A stretch of 64,000 nucleotides of DNA from Siphonodentalium dalli (Eukaryota; Mollusca; Scaphopoda; Gadilida; Siphonodentaliidae), in assembly GCA_032622095.1 (NCBI GenBank), contig CP136067.1, positions 173,386,556 through 173,450,555 on the forward strand, given 5' to 3'. The number at the start of each line of letters is the position of its first letter. Positions within the stretch are counted from its first letter, which is position 1. A model generated the notes under the pieces. That model was given only the letters and a program-made list of their open reading frames with translations, made no database searches and was not told the DNA's origin. Of this stretch, positions 12,222-23,534 are shown in pieces. A program made the translations under genes and the position numbers.

Positions 12222-12450
12222 AAGGGGTCACTCTCACCAAAAAAAGTTTTGAAAATGTGCTGAAGGGTGCACACGTTTTGACATCTCGTTATAAATGACT
12301 TTTAGTTTTCATGTCTGCCATGATTTCTGTTAGAGGATAATTGTATATGTTCCAAGGAAAGTTAAAATGAACTGAAAACGAACTGCTGATGTGCGCCAGA
12401 CTTTCAAGAACTCAGTTAAAGTAACTGCATTAGTGCCGATCACAAACACT
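12222..12450 (+). repeat. GCTGAAGGGGTCACTC-family repeat
   Basis: It begins GCTGAAGGGGTCACTCTCAC and ends near TTAGTGCC. A closely matching copy at 40436-40655 ends GTGTTAGTGCCCTTCAGC, giving short inverted ends GCTGAAGGG. A partial third copy begins near 13665. It is probably a MITE. No target duplication was verified. Confidence 0.6.
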
Positions 12451-14029
12451 GGATACTCTTCGTCATATTTTCAAAACATGTATGTAACCCTCAGCACTTT
12501 TATTTGGTGAGGTGCGGGTGACCTCGTCAGTGTAAGTGTTCGTGATTGTTGATAATTACGCCCATATAAGGGTGTTTACAGCTTCGCTGTTCTGACCGAG
12601 CCAATGGAGCGATGGGGATATCTCACAGGACAACACATTTCGGGTTTCACGCGTTGCAAGTTATTTTAGGAAATTGTAGTAAGGCTGATCTGGCCGTGTC
12701 AATGGAGCTATGGAGCGATGGGGATATATCGCAGGACAACATATTTCTGGTTTTCGCTGATGTATCTTCGCGGGTGTCTCATTGATGCAGTGTGTAAACT
12801 TTATGACCGCGTTAATTGCTTTCGATATTTAAGTATGAACAATGGCTGGGCCACTCTTGAAGATTTTTATTGTGGGAACACAATGCATAATATAACTGCT
12901 AACTTTGCTGGTGATGAATGTCTCAGTTGGATTGTTGAATAAAGGTCGTATTGCGAAGTATCGGGCGTGTATTTAATCCGATTAGTAGATTTTTGGTCCA
13001 CATTTAGAGGCTTTCTGGTGCGGTGAATGAGACACCTGCAGTAATAAGCCGTAGTTGTTGTAATAATTTGATGGATCAGTTGTTTTAACGGAATTCTGAG
13101 ATAGTGCATTCATGAAACCAATATATTTGATATTATATTGTACATATGCCTAATAATATGATCTCGAGGGCGTTACCATTTCTGACTATGGTTTTCTTGT
13201 CTCGGCTGTGTGGCATTACACATAGGGAATAGGTGTTCGTGTTTGGTGACATTCCCGGATTAGTGACATTAAACATATTCCTGTTTGGTGTTCCATACGA
13301 TTTGATAAACTTAACTACCCCACACATTGATTTGCCAAGTTTCTATATCCAAAAATAATGAGATGAAACATATAAATGGTTGAGTACGAAATATTGAAGA
13401 TCAGGGGATATCGCATAACAGAGGGGCATAAGGTGTTCTCATGATTGGAATTTGGTTTAAAAGATAATATAAGATAAAGAACGTTATTGGTCCTTGTCCA
13501 CTGATGGCTAATATCAAAGAGCGTTCGTAAATATATGCTATGTATCCTCATCTTATTGTGTTTTGTGTTCTTGGTGAGTCTGCTCTAATTGCAATTAAAT
13601 TTCATGTCTTATTTCCCCCGATGTACATATAATCGGTTGGGCATATTGAACTCTCACTTGGACTGAAGGGGTCACTCTCATCAAATAAGGTGCTGATGGG
13701 TGCACAGGTTTTGAAAATGTGCTGAAGGGTACATATGGTTCGCTGTCGGCACTAACGCAACTACTTCAACTGTGTTCCTGAAATCTGCCCTCCCCCATCA
13801 GCAGTTTGTTTTCGGTTAATTTTAATTCTCATTGGAACGTAAACAATTGGGTTCCAACAGAAACCACGACAGACACAAAAACTAATGGTAATATCAAACG
13901 AGACTTCAAAACCTGTGTACCCTTCAGCACGTTTTTTTTGGTCGGAGTGCATGACCCCTCCGGTCTCACTTGGGCCTTGTGCCAATTACAAGAGATATTG
14001 TTAGCAAATATCAAAACTGTTCAGCGACG
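12451..14029. other. No gene recognised; repeat fragments
   Basis: It contains paired pieces such as ATGGAGCGATGGGGATATATC (12603 and 12712, quoted approximately), GTGTGGCATTACACATA (12108 and 13209) and a partial GCTGAAGGG-family copy at 13665-13760. Open frames at 12718-12942 and 13806-14129 have no recognisable domain. Confidence 0.45.
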
Positions 14030-14139
14030 AACAGACGAGCTGTACGTCAACACAACATATCCTCGTGCAAATAGGTTCATATGGAACAGACGAGCTGTAC
14101 GTCAACACAACATATCCTCGTGCAAATAGGTTCATATGG
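14030..14139 (+). repeat. Two identical 55-bp tandem copies
   Basis: The unit ACAGACGAGCTGTACGTCAA through GGTTCATATGGA is repeated exactly at a 55-bp offset (start points 14031 and 14086). It is identical over its length, so it is recent. Confidence 0.9.
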
Positions 14140-15494
14140 AACTTATTTTATTATGAATTAAGCTCACATAGGACTTATATATACCCGTTATTTTTTTGAC
14201 ACCCACCCCCCTTTTAACACTAAAACAGAGATTTTAGGGGGGAAATTCACTGTAAACAGCTGTATATGTATTTCTGTGCATACTATTTATCATGGATGTT
14301 AACATGGACATGTAAATAGGAATGAGTCATTTTGAGGTCATTCGGCAAAAAAAACATGGCTGCCAGCGGCCATCTTGGATTTCAAAATTTGCAACAAAAT
14401 ACAACACGATAACTGCCTGCAGTCAGTTTACAGTTAGAATTACATTATTTCTCTCATTCAAAGTGGTTTTGAAGCCCAACTCATTGCCAAAACACTAAAA
14501 AACAAGCAGGAAATTTTTAGTTGCGGAAAAAATTGCTTGTTGGTGGCTTTGACCACCCACCCAATCCGGCATACGTGCCGGAATTTTTTTTCACCCCCCC
14601 CCTGATATGGGCTTATTTCGTTTGTTTTAAATAAGTTCTATATGATATGATCTACGGGAGAACAGGCTGGTCAACAACACCGGGGTTCCAGTAACTGGAA
14701 TACAGTACCTGACAATGAACTCGAATTTGCAAACATATTCCTGCGAATTAAGTCATCCATTCTACCATTCAGTTACATGTCCAGTATACATTGGAATAAT
14801 CTATTATTCATTTAGAGGGATGTTAAGGTGATAAAGGCAGACGACATTTAACTAAAAGTGCAGAAGGGGTCCTATTTATTGAGCGAAATGTTTAGATAAT
14901 AAGTTCAACAATTGTTTTTTTTCTTCGGCAAGGAACAATAGAGAATGTTTGATGTTGTAGATATCAAAATAAATTATGATTGTTCACATTCGTGAGACTG
15001 CTCTGAGTACATATATTTCTGCTTCTAGAAAAGGTCACATAATCAATTCATCCCTACTAAATCACATTTAACTGTTTAATTACACATATATCACACGATT
15101 CAAGACAAAGAGTACAGGTAAAACTGCGTTACTTTTCCATTTCTGGGCGCCCAAAAGTCCACATTCAACCGTTGTACGAGACCCTGCTTGCTCTTTCGTA
15201 AGATACATAAAAGAGAGAATTCGTACATTTCTTATCAAACATTTCTCTTATACTCTGCAATCATTCTTCCTCGAATAATTCGAGCGTTTGTTCACTCTTA
15301 TAGGACTAACTATTCAATTTTGCACAAAATGTAAATTTCTTTCGATTTTGTCCATTTCGTGACAGCCATTATACAGATATGGTTTACGACTGAGCATTGT
15401 GTATTATTATACTGGGCGAAAGCAACACCATGTTGACGTCATCGTGTCTATTGGTATGGTGTTATCAGTCGTTTGACTCAATGATTACACAATA
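14140..15494. other. Gene-free interval
   Basis: Two C-rich stretches (14201-14215 and 14595-14605) sit inside one inverted-arm element whose outer arms are TGGAACTTATTTTA (about 14136) and AAATAAGTTCTATATG (about 14628). The stretch near 14770-14910 is a diverged copy of the CCCTTTCTAT-family interior. No protein was recognised. Confidence 0.5.
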
Positions 15495-15738
15495 ATTAAA
15501 TTTCATCGGCCCTAATTTACGGTCTGTAAAATATATTTTATTTTTTTTAGATTTTTAAAAAATTATTAAAATTGTAAAAAATTGAAAAAAATAATAACAA
15601 ATGATGAAAAATTGTTAGGCCAATGCATTCTCTTATATATGCGAGGCGATCTATGGTCGACTCGCATATATAAGAGAATGCATTGGCACAGGGTATATGG
15701 ATTGATACAAAAATCGGACCTGGCACTCAAAGGGTTAA
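15495..15738. mobile_element. TTAA element, GAGTGCCAGG subfamily, left end decayed
   Basis: The right end CCTGGCACTCAAAGGG-TTAA (TTAA at 15735-15738) is intact. The interior carries a hairpin with arms GCCAATGCATTCTCTTATAT (from 15619) and its inverse to 15687, around ATGGTCG. The segment TTTCATCGGCCCTAATTT at 15505 matches the interior of the complete copy at 52588-52830 in inverse orientation. The left terminus has lost its CCCTTTGAGTGCC. Confidence 0.75.
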
Positions 15739-16318
15739 AACTTGGTATCGTGGTCAGCATTCATGGAAAGATTGTCGGGCAGGATGAAAATTCAAATATG
15801 AGCGAAGGTTTGATTGAGTAAGTTATATTTGGTTGCGAAAGATGGGGCCGATGTGATACCTGTACAATAGATATGTTTCCTGACACGTTATTATGTATTT
15901 TTAAGTGGCGATATAATAAGTGTGGTTTAGTATAAATAACTAGCGGTTGTATAGTATAGTATATATGTATACATTTCTTTTAATAGTGTCATAGTCTATT
16001 AGTGACCTTATTTCGTTCTGAAAGGGGTGACAAAATTGGCTATCAGTTAGAAAGCTTTCGACATTTTAGATGGGACGTTACGATTTATACCAAACGGAAA
16101 TCTTAGGTTCTCGGCTGGAAAATATTAACACAAGGGGTGTACATGTATACAAATGAAATTAGAGAAGTGAATTTCAGCCTGGTTTGGTTCAAGGGGCGCC
16201 GTTCGGAATTTCAAGTTGGACACCCTCGGAAATAAGGCCCTATATAGATAGTGGGCCTCGATGCATTGATCGTCTATGCTGTTGTTACACATACAGCTTG
16301 GGCTCATGACAATATAAA

Positions 16319-16848
16319 TTAACCCTTTCTATACTAAATACTCATTGATGAGTAGTCCCATTGTGACCTATGGGCGTTTGTTGAACTTATTATCTGAACA
16401 TTTCCCACCAATGAATATGAATCATTCTGCTTTTGTATTATCATTTCGCTCTAGCTGTTCGGGAGCCTTTATTCAGCATCAGAGGGGTCTGCGTTTTGAT
16501 CGTTTTGATTAAAACATTTTTTTTTAGATTGAGCTGCTTGTTCAATTATTTTTTTTTAATTTATTTAATATTTTTAATTTAATTTTTTTAAATCAAAATT
16601 ATGAACAAATACTAACTTCGGTATAACATCCGCCATGGTACCGACCCCGAGTCACCACACCAAATTTGGTTGAAATCATCGGTTCAAGGGTCCAAAAATC
16701 GAACAGACAGACAGACATTCCATACTCTTTTATATATACACATATGTATGTCGTCTGCTTTTATTATCCGGACATCCCTCCAAATGAACAATATATAATG
16801 TCCCAATGTAACTGTGTGAGAGAATCCATTTAGTATTAAAATGGTTAA
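16319..16848 (+). mobile_element. TTAA element, CCCTTTCTATACTAAAT subfamily
   Basis: The left end is TTAA-CCCTTTCTATACTAAAT (16319). The right end ATTTAGTATTAAAATGG-TTAA (16845-16848) is its imperfect inverse. It contains a further insertion at about 16500-16735: a poly-T/A tract, then GTCACCACACCAAATTTGG, ending in (GACA)n. That insertion looks like a LINE or SINE 3' tail. Its closing TTAA is also the opening TTAA of the next element. Confidence 0.75.
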
Positions 16849-17291
16849 AGATGCATAATCCAATTAAGCGCCCCTCAATTACTATTTATTTGGTTTCGGG
16901 GGTAAACAATATTTGATTCGAGTCGAGGAACCCACATATCAAAGCTCAGAGTTATTTGTTATCGATTTTTGAAATCTATTATTTTTCACCATCGAGACTT
17001 ATTAATGGCCCAGTAAAAGTCGACGAGACGACGGTATCGGATAAAATTGCGGATGAAGATGGATAACTCTAAAATCAAGAGGCTTTGTGTTGATAACAAG
17101 GCCATTTTTTGTCGAACAACATGTTGATTAATAACACGTTTCGGGAAAATTTATACTATAGTTGACAGTGGTTTGCATTATTTTTGTTAGCAAGTAATCG
17201 ATTCTGGTAACTGAAGCGGCATTTCTAAAATTGTTGTTGTTGTTGGAATCTGATTATATGGGGACCATCGAATCGGATTGAGTACCTTTAA
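16845..17291 (+). mobile_element. TTAAAG-family element abutting a coding exon
   Basis: TTAA-AGATGCATAATCC at 16845 and GATTGAGTACCT-TTAA at 17291 delimit a 447-bp copy, closely related to 5378-5807. It contains (GTT)n and GGGGACCATCGAATCGGATT. Its right end is 24 bp before the first base of the cysteine-rich exon, so the splice-acceptor pyrimidine tract lies just outside the element. Confidence 0.8.
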
Positions 17292-17315
17292 AGTCCTCTT
17301 ATGTTCTCTTTCCAG

Positions 17316-17710
17316 CAACCCCATGCAAATTCTCAAACGAAAATTGTGACGGCGACGGAGAATGTTGCAGCAGAGATTGCTACCTGGCTCATCCGGGCAC
17401 CAACCCGCGATGCACAAAGAGCGCTGCTCAAGGAATCTGTCTCTATTCCCACCACTGCGAGGAGGATCTCGAATGTGGAGATGATAACAAATGTTGCTCC
17501 CAAATCTGGGGCACATGCGGCAGCAAAGAAGACTGTTGTGACAAAAACAAGAGGAATATTGAATGTTTACAGGTTAAAGGGTTCGTTTACAAACGATGCC
17601 TGGACCGGAGTATAACAAGTGCAGCAGTGGACTCCTCCGTGGTTGTGACCTCTTTCTCTAGTATTTTCATCTTTATTCTTGCCATTTTACAAAATGCGTT
17701 TGTTTTTTAA
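17316..17710 (+). CDS. Terminal exon of cysteine-rich, probably GPI-anchored protein
   Basis: The exon opens after a strong acceptor (TATGTTCTCTTTCCAG, 17300-17315) in phase 1 and reads 130 residues to TAA at 17708-17710. It carries 17 cysteines. The first module has the spacing C-x6-C-x5-CC-x3-C-x10-C, the spacing of an inhibitor-cystine-knot or knottin-like fold. A second, less regular module with two more CC pairs follows. After the last cysteine (near residue 93) come a Ser/Thr/Ala stretch and a C-terminal hydrophobic segment (SIFIFILAIL) with no following basic tail. This is what a GPI-attachment signal looks like. The signal peptide must be on an upstream exon that I could not identify; it may lie left of the TTAA elements. 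AATAAA overlaps the stop codon (17709-17714). The function is unknown. The Cys pattern alone does not say whether it is a ligand, inhibitor or structural protein. Confidence 0.7.
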
Positions 17711-18309
17711 TAAATGTTTTAAAGTTTTTCCCTCCAAACGCCTTATGGTTTGTTGCATAAATCCCCACATGCGGAGTGAGCAGAAACAATGGACATACAT
17801 GTACTAACGCCGATGAAGCTGTCTTGCTAACATCCCACAACGTGATATGATTGGTTGGTTACTAGGAGTTTTATATCCCTGTTTGATGAGAGTAATTGGG
17901 TGCGAAGCGCCCGGGATGGTCGAAAAGATCGAGTGTGATCTTCTCCTTCACCTCACAATTATATCCCTGAACGACGACATTGTCTTATATATGTATTCTA
18001 CGCTGTCAGATTTATCGATGGAGGAAAGACTGCAGAGTCAAAATATGTACGGAATTGGACCACTACACATGGACACAACCGACTCAATGAAAGCAACTGA
18101 CAAACGCAAAGGTAGTTAATTCTCTAAAAATCGGGTGTTATTTAAGCTGCCTGAGTTACATGTATAAATGATCAGAAGGCCAATGTTATCTATAACGATA
18201 CATTTGTATTCCGACAGGAAATAACTCATGCGCCTAAAACAATGGGTCGGATGAATTTATTCGCTATACATGTATCGGTACATGTATCAAATAAAGTTTT
18301 CTGTGGGAT
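17711..18309. other. 3' flank, no gene recognised
   Basis: The 3' untranslated region and spacer of the cysteine-rich gene. An open frame at 17847-18119 (90 codons) has no recognisable domain and no splice or homology support, so it is not called. Confidence 0.4.
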
Positions 18310-18500
18310 TACACTGAATTATGACACATGTTTACAGATTAAGGGGTTCGTTTCAAACGGTGTCTGCATCGTAGTATAACAAGTACAGCAATGGACTCGT
18401 CCGTGGTTGTGAAGTTATATGTTTTCTCTATACTTTCATAGTTTTCTTTCCATTTTATGATTTGTGTTTGTTTTATTTAAAGTTTTGCCCTCTGAATGAT
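18310..18500 (+). pseudogene. Decayed duplicate of cysteine-rich gene 3' end
   Basis: This stretch matches about 17555-17735 over most of its length: TGTTTACAG, AAGGGGTTCGTTT, CGTAGTATAACAAGTACAGC, GACTCGTCCGTGGTTGTG and TTTAAAGTTTTGCCCTC. Relative to the intact copy it lacks one base after GTTCGTTT, which shifts the frame, and it has lost the GPI-tail reading. Only the last coding part and 3' flank are present. It is a remnant of a tandem duplication of the gene, not an alternative last exon. Confidence 0.75.
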
Positions 18501-18633
18501 GTGTAATGTTGACCACGACAAGAGAACCAAGAAACAATGATTGTTCAACATAATATACAAGCCGCGGTAAAAGTTCCCACCTGTTTAGGCCACGCGAGAA
18601 ATCGCGACAATCGAACCCATGGGTCCTTGGGGA

Positions 18634-18682
18634 AAAAATACTAAAATACCAATATAGTCTATATTGGTATTTTAGTATTTTT
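18634..18682. repeat. Perfect 24-bp-stem hairpin
   Basis: The arms AAAAATACTAAAATACCAAT... and its exact inverse flank a single T (18658). The stem is free of mismatches, so the palindrome is either recent or maintained. No larger element boundary was recognised around it. Confidence 0.85.
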
Positions 18683-19059
18683 CCTCATGCAGGGGCCTGT
18701 GGTTTTGTTTCCAACAAATAGCATAGTGTAATGCATCGTATTATACGTTCGCACACTCGTGATGCATAATCGGTGCTAATATTTTTTGTTACTAATTCTT
18801 CGCCTTGGCTTATTTGGATCTCCTCCTGGTTTTGTTATCAATAAGAGCCTCACTACAGTACTGCAGTATACCAATCCGAAGAGCGCATTGGTATCACAAT
18901 TGTTTGCATATATAAAGATTGCACATTATTTGTGATCGATCCACGAGGAATAACTCTAAACTCAGTTCACGTTATTGCTTCTTTGCCAAGTTACCTTAGT
19001 TTGAATGGGGTAGATATTTGGTTACCTTCTCAGAAAATAGTGCCTTAATTATCAGGTTG

Positions 19060-19680
19060 ATATATAGAGGATATGAAATGAGTGTTTCTCTCATATGATA
19101 TTTATGAAACGAGTCTAAGAATTTTCAGTTTTCTCGAGCATCCGGCGAGAGAAAACTGAAAACTCGTGACGAGTTTCATAAATATCATATGAGAGAAACA
19201 CGAATTACATATTCTATTTATCATATGACACCTATAAATTGATTATGATGTCCAAAACGCACACAAATCACTAAATAGCTATATGACATCGGCAGCAAAA
19301 GGTTAATGTGACGTCACTTCATTGCACCGGAAGCCCAATTACACCTGGTGCACTAGCAGAAATAATATGCACGCGAAGATATAGTGAGCTATTCTGTTCT
19401 CAGTTTGTGACATTATATCGTATGTTTATTAGATAAATACGAATTACATATTCTATTTATCGTATAACAATGTCCAAAGCTATATATTTCAAGATTATAA
19501 TTGCGAGAATTTCGGCATCGCGTTGATTAACGCGCACGAATTTGACCTGCATTTAGTTAGAGATGCGGCTCGGTCCAGGCTGCCATTCAGCCAATCAGAA
19601 CACACTTTTTGTCAACAAACCAATCAAATTATCGGAAGGTGATATGAACTAGTAGTTCATATGAAATTGATTTATGACAT
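19060..19680 (+). mobile_element. ~620-bp duplicated foldback element, copy 1
   Basis: It opens with a palindrome: arms ATGAAATGAGTGTTTCTCTC...TTTTCAGTTTTCTCGAG and their inverse, centred at 19140. It continues through ATATGACATCGGCAGC, CACCGGAAGCCCAATTACAC and TCAACAAACCAATCA. A second copy in the same orientation occupies 23535-24155. No coding sequence was found. Each copy is followed by a different second foldback. Confidence 0.75.
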
Positions 19681-19835
19681 CTCGTCCCCAGTTTATAGCG
19701 GAATTTACAAAACGAGTCCAGTAAATTAGGTGTGTACCGAGCCTTTGGCGAGGTCCAGACCTAATTAATTTACTGGACGAGTTTTGTAAATTCCTATATA
19801 CTGGGGACAAGTTGCAGATTCTATTTATTACATGA
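19681..19835. repeat. Foldback with ACTGGACGAGTTTTGTAAA arms
   Basis: The left arm GTCCCCAGTTTATAGCGGAA... then TTTACAAAACGAGTCCAGTA is inverted at TACTGGACGAGTTTTGTAAA... then ATATACTGGGGAC. The loop contains GAGCCTTTGGCGAGG. It sits immediately beside the duplicated element that ends at 19680. Confidence 0.75.
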
Positions 19836-21180
19836 TCCAAAACCTCGACAAAACATACTTAAATCAATAGATAGGACGCGAAACTAACATAGGCTTCTAT
19901 AAGGCATGCGATGACGTTTCACGTAACTATGCGTTGTTTGCCCGCGCAAAGAAATAGTCTCATATAAATAAAGACTCTTTGGCCATTATGCAGTTATGAA
20001 AGCATACATTGCAATTATGGAATGGTCTATTATACTATTATTCATCCTGATGGGTTTTCAGGAAATGTTTGCAGACGACATAACTGTTCAAACTCTTCAT
20101 TCATCATAGTTTGTTGGAAAAATATTGGAAGCTATAGTATTTTGAGACGTTGCGTACGGAATGTAAAAAGACGACAAACCGGAAGACAAAGGACACCTGG
20201 CACTATTTACTGTTATTAAACCAACGTTTAGTATCACAATTTATAGAATGGGTTTATTGAATGTAATAAGGGTAGGATAATGTAATAATAAACAATATCA
20301 ACCCACAACATCCCATGGAAGTACATGTAGTTATCCTTATCGCCCACAAGAGGCCAAAACGACTTCCTAAGTTCCCCTATCGAGGAAGTGGTCCACTTAT
20401 CGCCGACAATATTCTTTGACACGACTGAGCTCTTGAGATTATTCTAACAACAATTACATCAGATTCCAACTTTCTTGCGTTGGTAGTAAAATGTCCATAC
20501 CGTCTAAAAATTGGAGCGCGACATGTTTGGCAAAATTCCCACGAATTATGGAACAGAACGATTATCGATAATTGCCACACGTACATGACCGGAAACTCGG
20601 CCAAGGTCGTGGCCGGACTAAGTTGCCGAACATAATATACTGTAAGTGCCGGTAATTACTCATCGGCATACTGAGGAAAAGGCCAGGCAATTGGCAGAAA
20701 GAACTTCCTATCACGTGTTCGGACATAAAATAATAGGACTCGGGAACCAGAAAGAAAGATATACCTAAAATAAATGTCAGAAGCGTATTTTCAAATAAAT
20801 GCAAAAATTGGGGTTATATTGTTGACCCACACTGTCGTTTGTGATGGTCAATTGTCTAGAGTTAAGTTCACATCATATTTGTGCAGGTAAGTATAATATT
20901 ATTAGTAATTGATAGTCATACCATAACGTGTACGATCAGTTATTTTCTTCATTTAATGTCAAAGATGTTGTAGTGTTCAAATAATTAAATGAAACCCACC
21001 TATACGCACTACTCATGGTCGTGATGATAAATTTTAACATGGGTTCCTTTAATCTGATGTTCGTTGCTGAAACAGAGCGAATTTTTGCATCAAGTTGAAT
21101 GCGTTTTCGAAAGTGGTCAAAATTTTCAAACTAATCAAATTCCCTAGACCAGTATAAGAATAGAATATGACAAATACAGT
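19836..21180. other. Gene-free interval
   Basis: AT-rich, with a diverged CCCTTTCTAT-family interior fragment near 19990-20080. Minus-strand open frames at 20234-20804 show no recognisable domain. Confidence 0.45.
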
Positions 21181-21384
21181 GCGCAAAGAGTGTGCGATAC
21201 GCAAAACACTCAACACCGGGTAGACCCCATTATAAGTGAACATTTGTATTGTTTACAACATACCGATATAGCGCTCGCTAATCCTCACCACTCAATATTT
21301 TGGTGTCGAATGGGTCACTGTGAATCATTCTCCCAAAATAATCGTCCCGGTGTTGAGCGTTGTACTCATCGCACACTCTTTACG
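21181..21384. mobile_element. ~204-bp MITE with ~40-bp inverted ends
   Basis: The left end GCGCAAAGAGTGTGCGATAC followed by CACTCAACACCGGG is matched in inverse by CCCGGTGTTGAGCG followed by CATCGCACACTCTTTACG. Isolated right ends of the same family occur at about 46291-46325 and in its duplicate at 49166-49200. The superfamily is unassigned. Confidence 0.8.
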
Positions 21385-22514
21385 TGATGTAGTTGCAATC
21401 AGTACCATTCGTAACTCACATGCATCACGAATCGATGACCCGCCAAGAACATACACAATACTGCAGCATAATAATAAGTATTTATAAACACTTTTATCAC
21501 ATAAATAGCCTCTAAAACAGGCCTCATATTTTAGTAAGACACGTCTGTCTTGTCGGCACACACAGTGACGTAATAGCTTAACGCAATGGTATTGATATCA
21601 ATGCCAGAACCCTATTATGTTAATGAGAATATAATTATAATCAATTTGTGTTGGGTTATTTAGTGTTGACTATGAGATAAACATGTGGAGATAGCTAGGG
21701 TGGTTGAACAATTTTGTCAACATGAAAAAAAACACACATTTAAAATAGAACTATATTTTTTCTTGAAGGTGTCTTTACTTCCTCTTTGACTGTGATACGG
21801 AAACATGATCTCAATTTCGTCGCAATTATATAAGAACTTGATTTATTAACATCGTCCACTGAATTCGATTCAAGCCTCGCTAAAACAAAAAATTAGTGCA
21901 CTCGGTTAAAAAAAATTCGTATATAATTGCGACTCATTAGAGCTCCTCTAGTTATGGGTGCTCTGCTAATCAGGAAACCATAAACGACAGTTATCATATA
22001 TTAGTGGCACTTTGGACGCAATACCAAATTTCTAAACTCTAATAAAACTGTCTCTTTTGAAAGTCGATACATGTAAATAGATCTAATTATTATCTATAGT
22101 ATATCAAACTTACAACACAAAGCAGAAAATGGTAGCTCGTGGCATCAAATTGGAATTGGATGATGGGACATCTTTGAAGATTAATGATCGAATGGCGGAT
22201 TTTTGCTAACTCAGAAATCGATGATGAATATAATGCCATGTGCATGGTCAGTCATGCGGACAATTGGTGCAATTTACTGAATTTGTTAACTTGTCTGTTC
22301 TTCTGTGAAATTTGTGGGCATGGGATTTTATCTTCAGTAGATTCTGCACAACTTACATGTGTTTTATAAAAGTCATAGATGTAATTTATTTTCTGCCCAT
22401 AGAGCGCACCTCAATGCGATGTCCAATGATGTATAAATATAAAGCCAATTAATGTTTACTGTGTATTATACGGCTATGTTTCAGGGAGAATTAGTATGTA
22501 AGGGATGATTACCT
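21385..22514. other. Gene-free interval
   Basis: No domain was recognised. A short open stretch beginning ATGGTAGCTCGTGGCATC near 22130 reads about 26 codons to a stop and is not supported as an exon. Confidence 0.4.
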
Positions 22515-22605
22515 AGTGTTGTAACATTCGGACTTATAATGCAATGAGGCCCCGCAGGGCCCGAATGCGTTCTGAGTCCGAATGTTCTAATACGAGGTAA
22601 TTATC
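22515..22605. repeat. Foldback with ACATTCGGACT arms
   Basis: ACATTCGGACTTATAATGCA at 22527 is inverted around GCCCCGCAGGGC as TGCGTTCTGAGTCCGAATGT. It is a short imperfect stem and probably a remnant of a palindromic element. Confidence 0.65.
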
Positions 22606-22999
22606 CAACTTAAACCACACACAGCGTGGCTCACTATATAGGGCGTTGATATCCCCCGGCCAAGGGGGTGTGACAGAATTATTTCACGTTGTTTGTCAAC
22701 TGGACCGGTATGCAGTCTGAAGTGGCAATCAGTTGCAAAAACCTAAATTTTTCTGTAGATCCACATTATACGTTGCTACGTTGCTACGTATGATTAATTA
22801 TTGCGGGACAATTGCTTGCAACATTGTATTTGCAGCCAAATTTCGATAGCATCGCTAGAGGTGGAACTATACCCAATTTTCTACTTCTCACATATAGCTT
22901 TGGTATGGTACAGATGCATTTCATAAGTTAATGAGTTAATGAGTATATTTCATGCAGAATGTTAGAGTCCCGTATCGGTCTGAAGCCTGGGATTATGAT

Positions 23000-23259
23000 C
23001 GCCTTTCTTACACCCATGCCCATGAAATTTTGCGAAAACCCTGTGCCAATGCATTCTATTATATATGCGAGTAGCCCATAGGACGCCTCGCACATATAAG
23101 AGAATGCATTGGCCTAACAATATTTACTTTGATCTTGTAAGCAAGTGCAATCTCTTATATATGCGAGGCGCCCTATGGGCGACTCGCATATATAAGAGAA
23201 TTCATTGGCACAGGGTATTTAATGCTGCACCAGCGCAGCTCCCGTCATGAAAGGGTTAA
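23000..23259 (+). mobile_element. TTAA element, TCATGACGGGAGC subfamily
   Basis: It contains two hairpin modules of the GCCAATGCATTCTCTTATAT type (23045-23112 and 23145-23210). It ends GGGAG-type sequence as CTCCCGTCATGAAAGGG-TTAA (TTAA at 23256-23259). The left terminus is decayed. Confidence 0.75.
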
Positions 23260-23534
23260 ATACTCTATAACGATCTTCATTGCATGATTGATATGCCACC
23301 GAAAGACTTATTTTCAAGTCGTATCATTTAGAAAGTAGGGTTCTTACTGTTCTTTCGAATGGAAAACGAAGATTGTTCCTTTGTAGCCTATTCCTGGTAT
23401 GGTAATGGTAAAGAGCGCGTGTCTCACGTCGGTGTGAAACATTGAAAACCGCTGGAATTTCACTATGAATTTGGCAAGTTTGTTCAGAGCATATAAAGTT
23501 TGTAGATGTAGAGGATCTGCAACAAGCTATGATC

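Noticed and set aside
12718-12942. Plus-strand ORF with several cysteines as an upstream exon of the cysteine-rich gene
   Set aside because: No signal peptide, no convincing donor in phase 1 and no repeat of the CC spacing; the link would be a guess.
15566-15821. Paired ORFs with repeated 'CQCILLYMRVDHRSPRIYKRMHW'-type wording (truncated here)
   Set aside because: The same peptide string appears on both strands wherever the GCCAATGCATTC hairpin occurs, because the hairpin is palindromic. It is element sequence, not a protein family.
22130-22380. Start-like ATGGTAGCTCGTGGC frame followed by another frame
   Set aside because: Stops after about 26 codons; joining to the next frame would require an unsupported frameshift, and no family was recognised.
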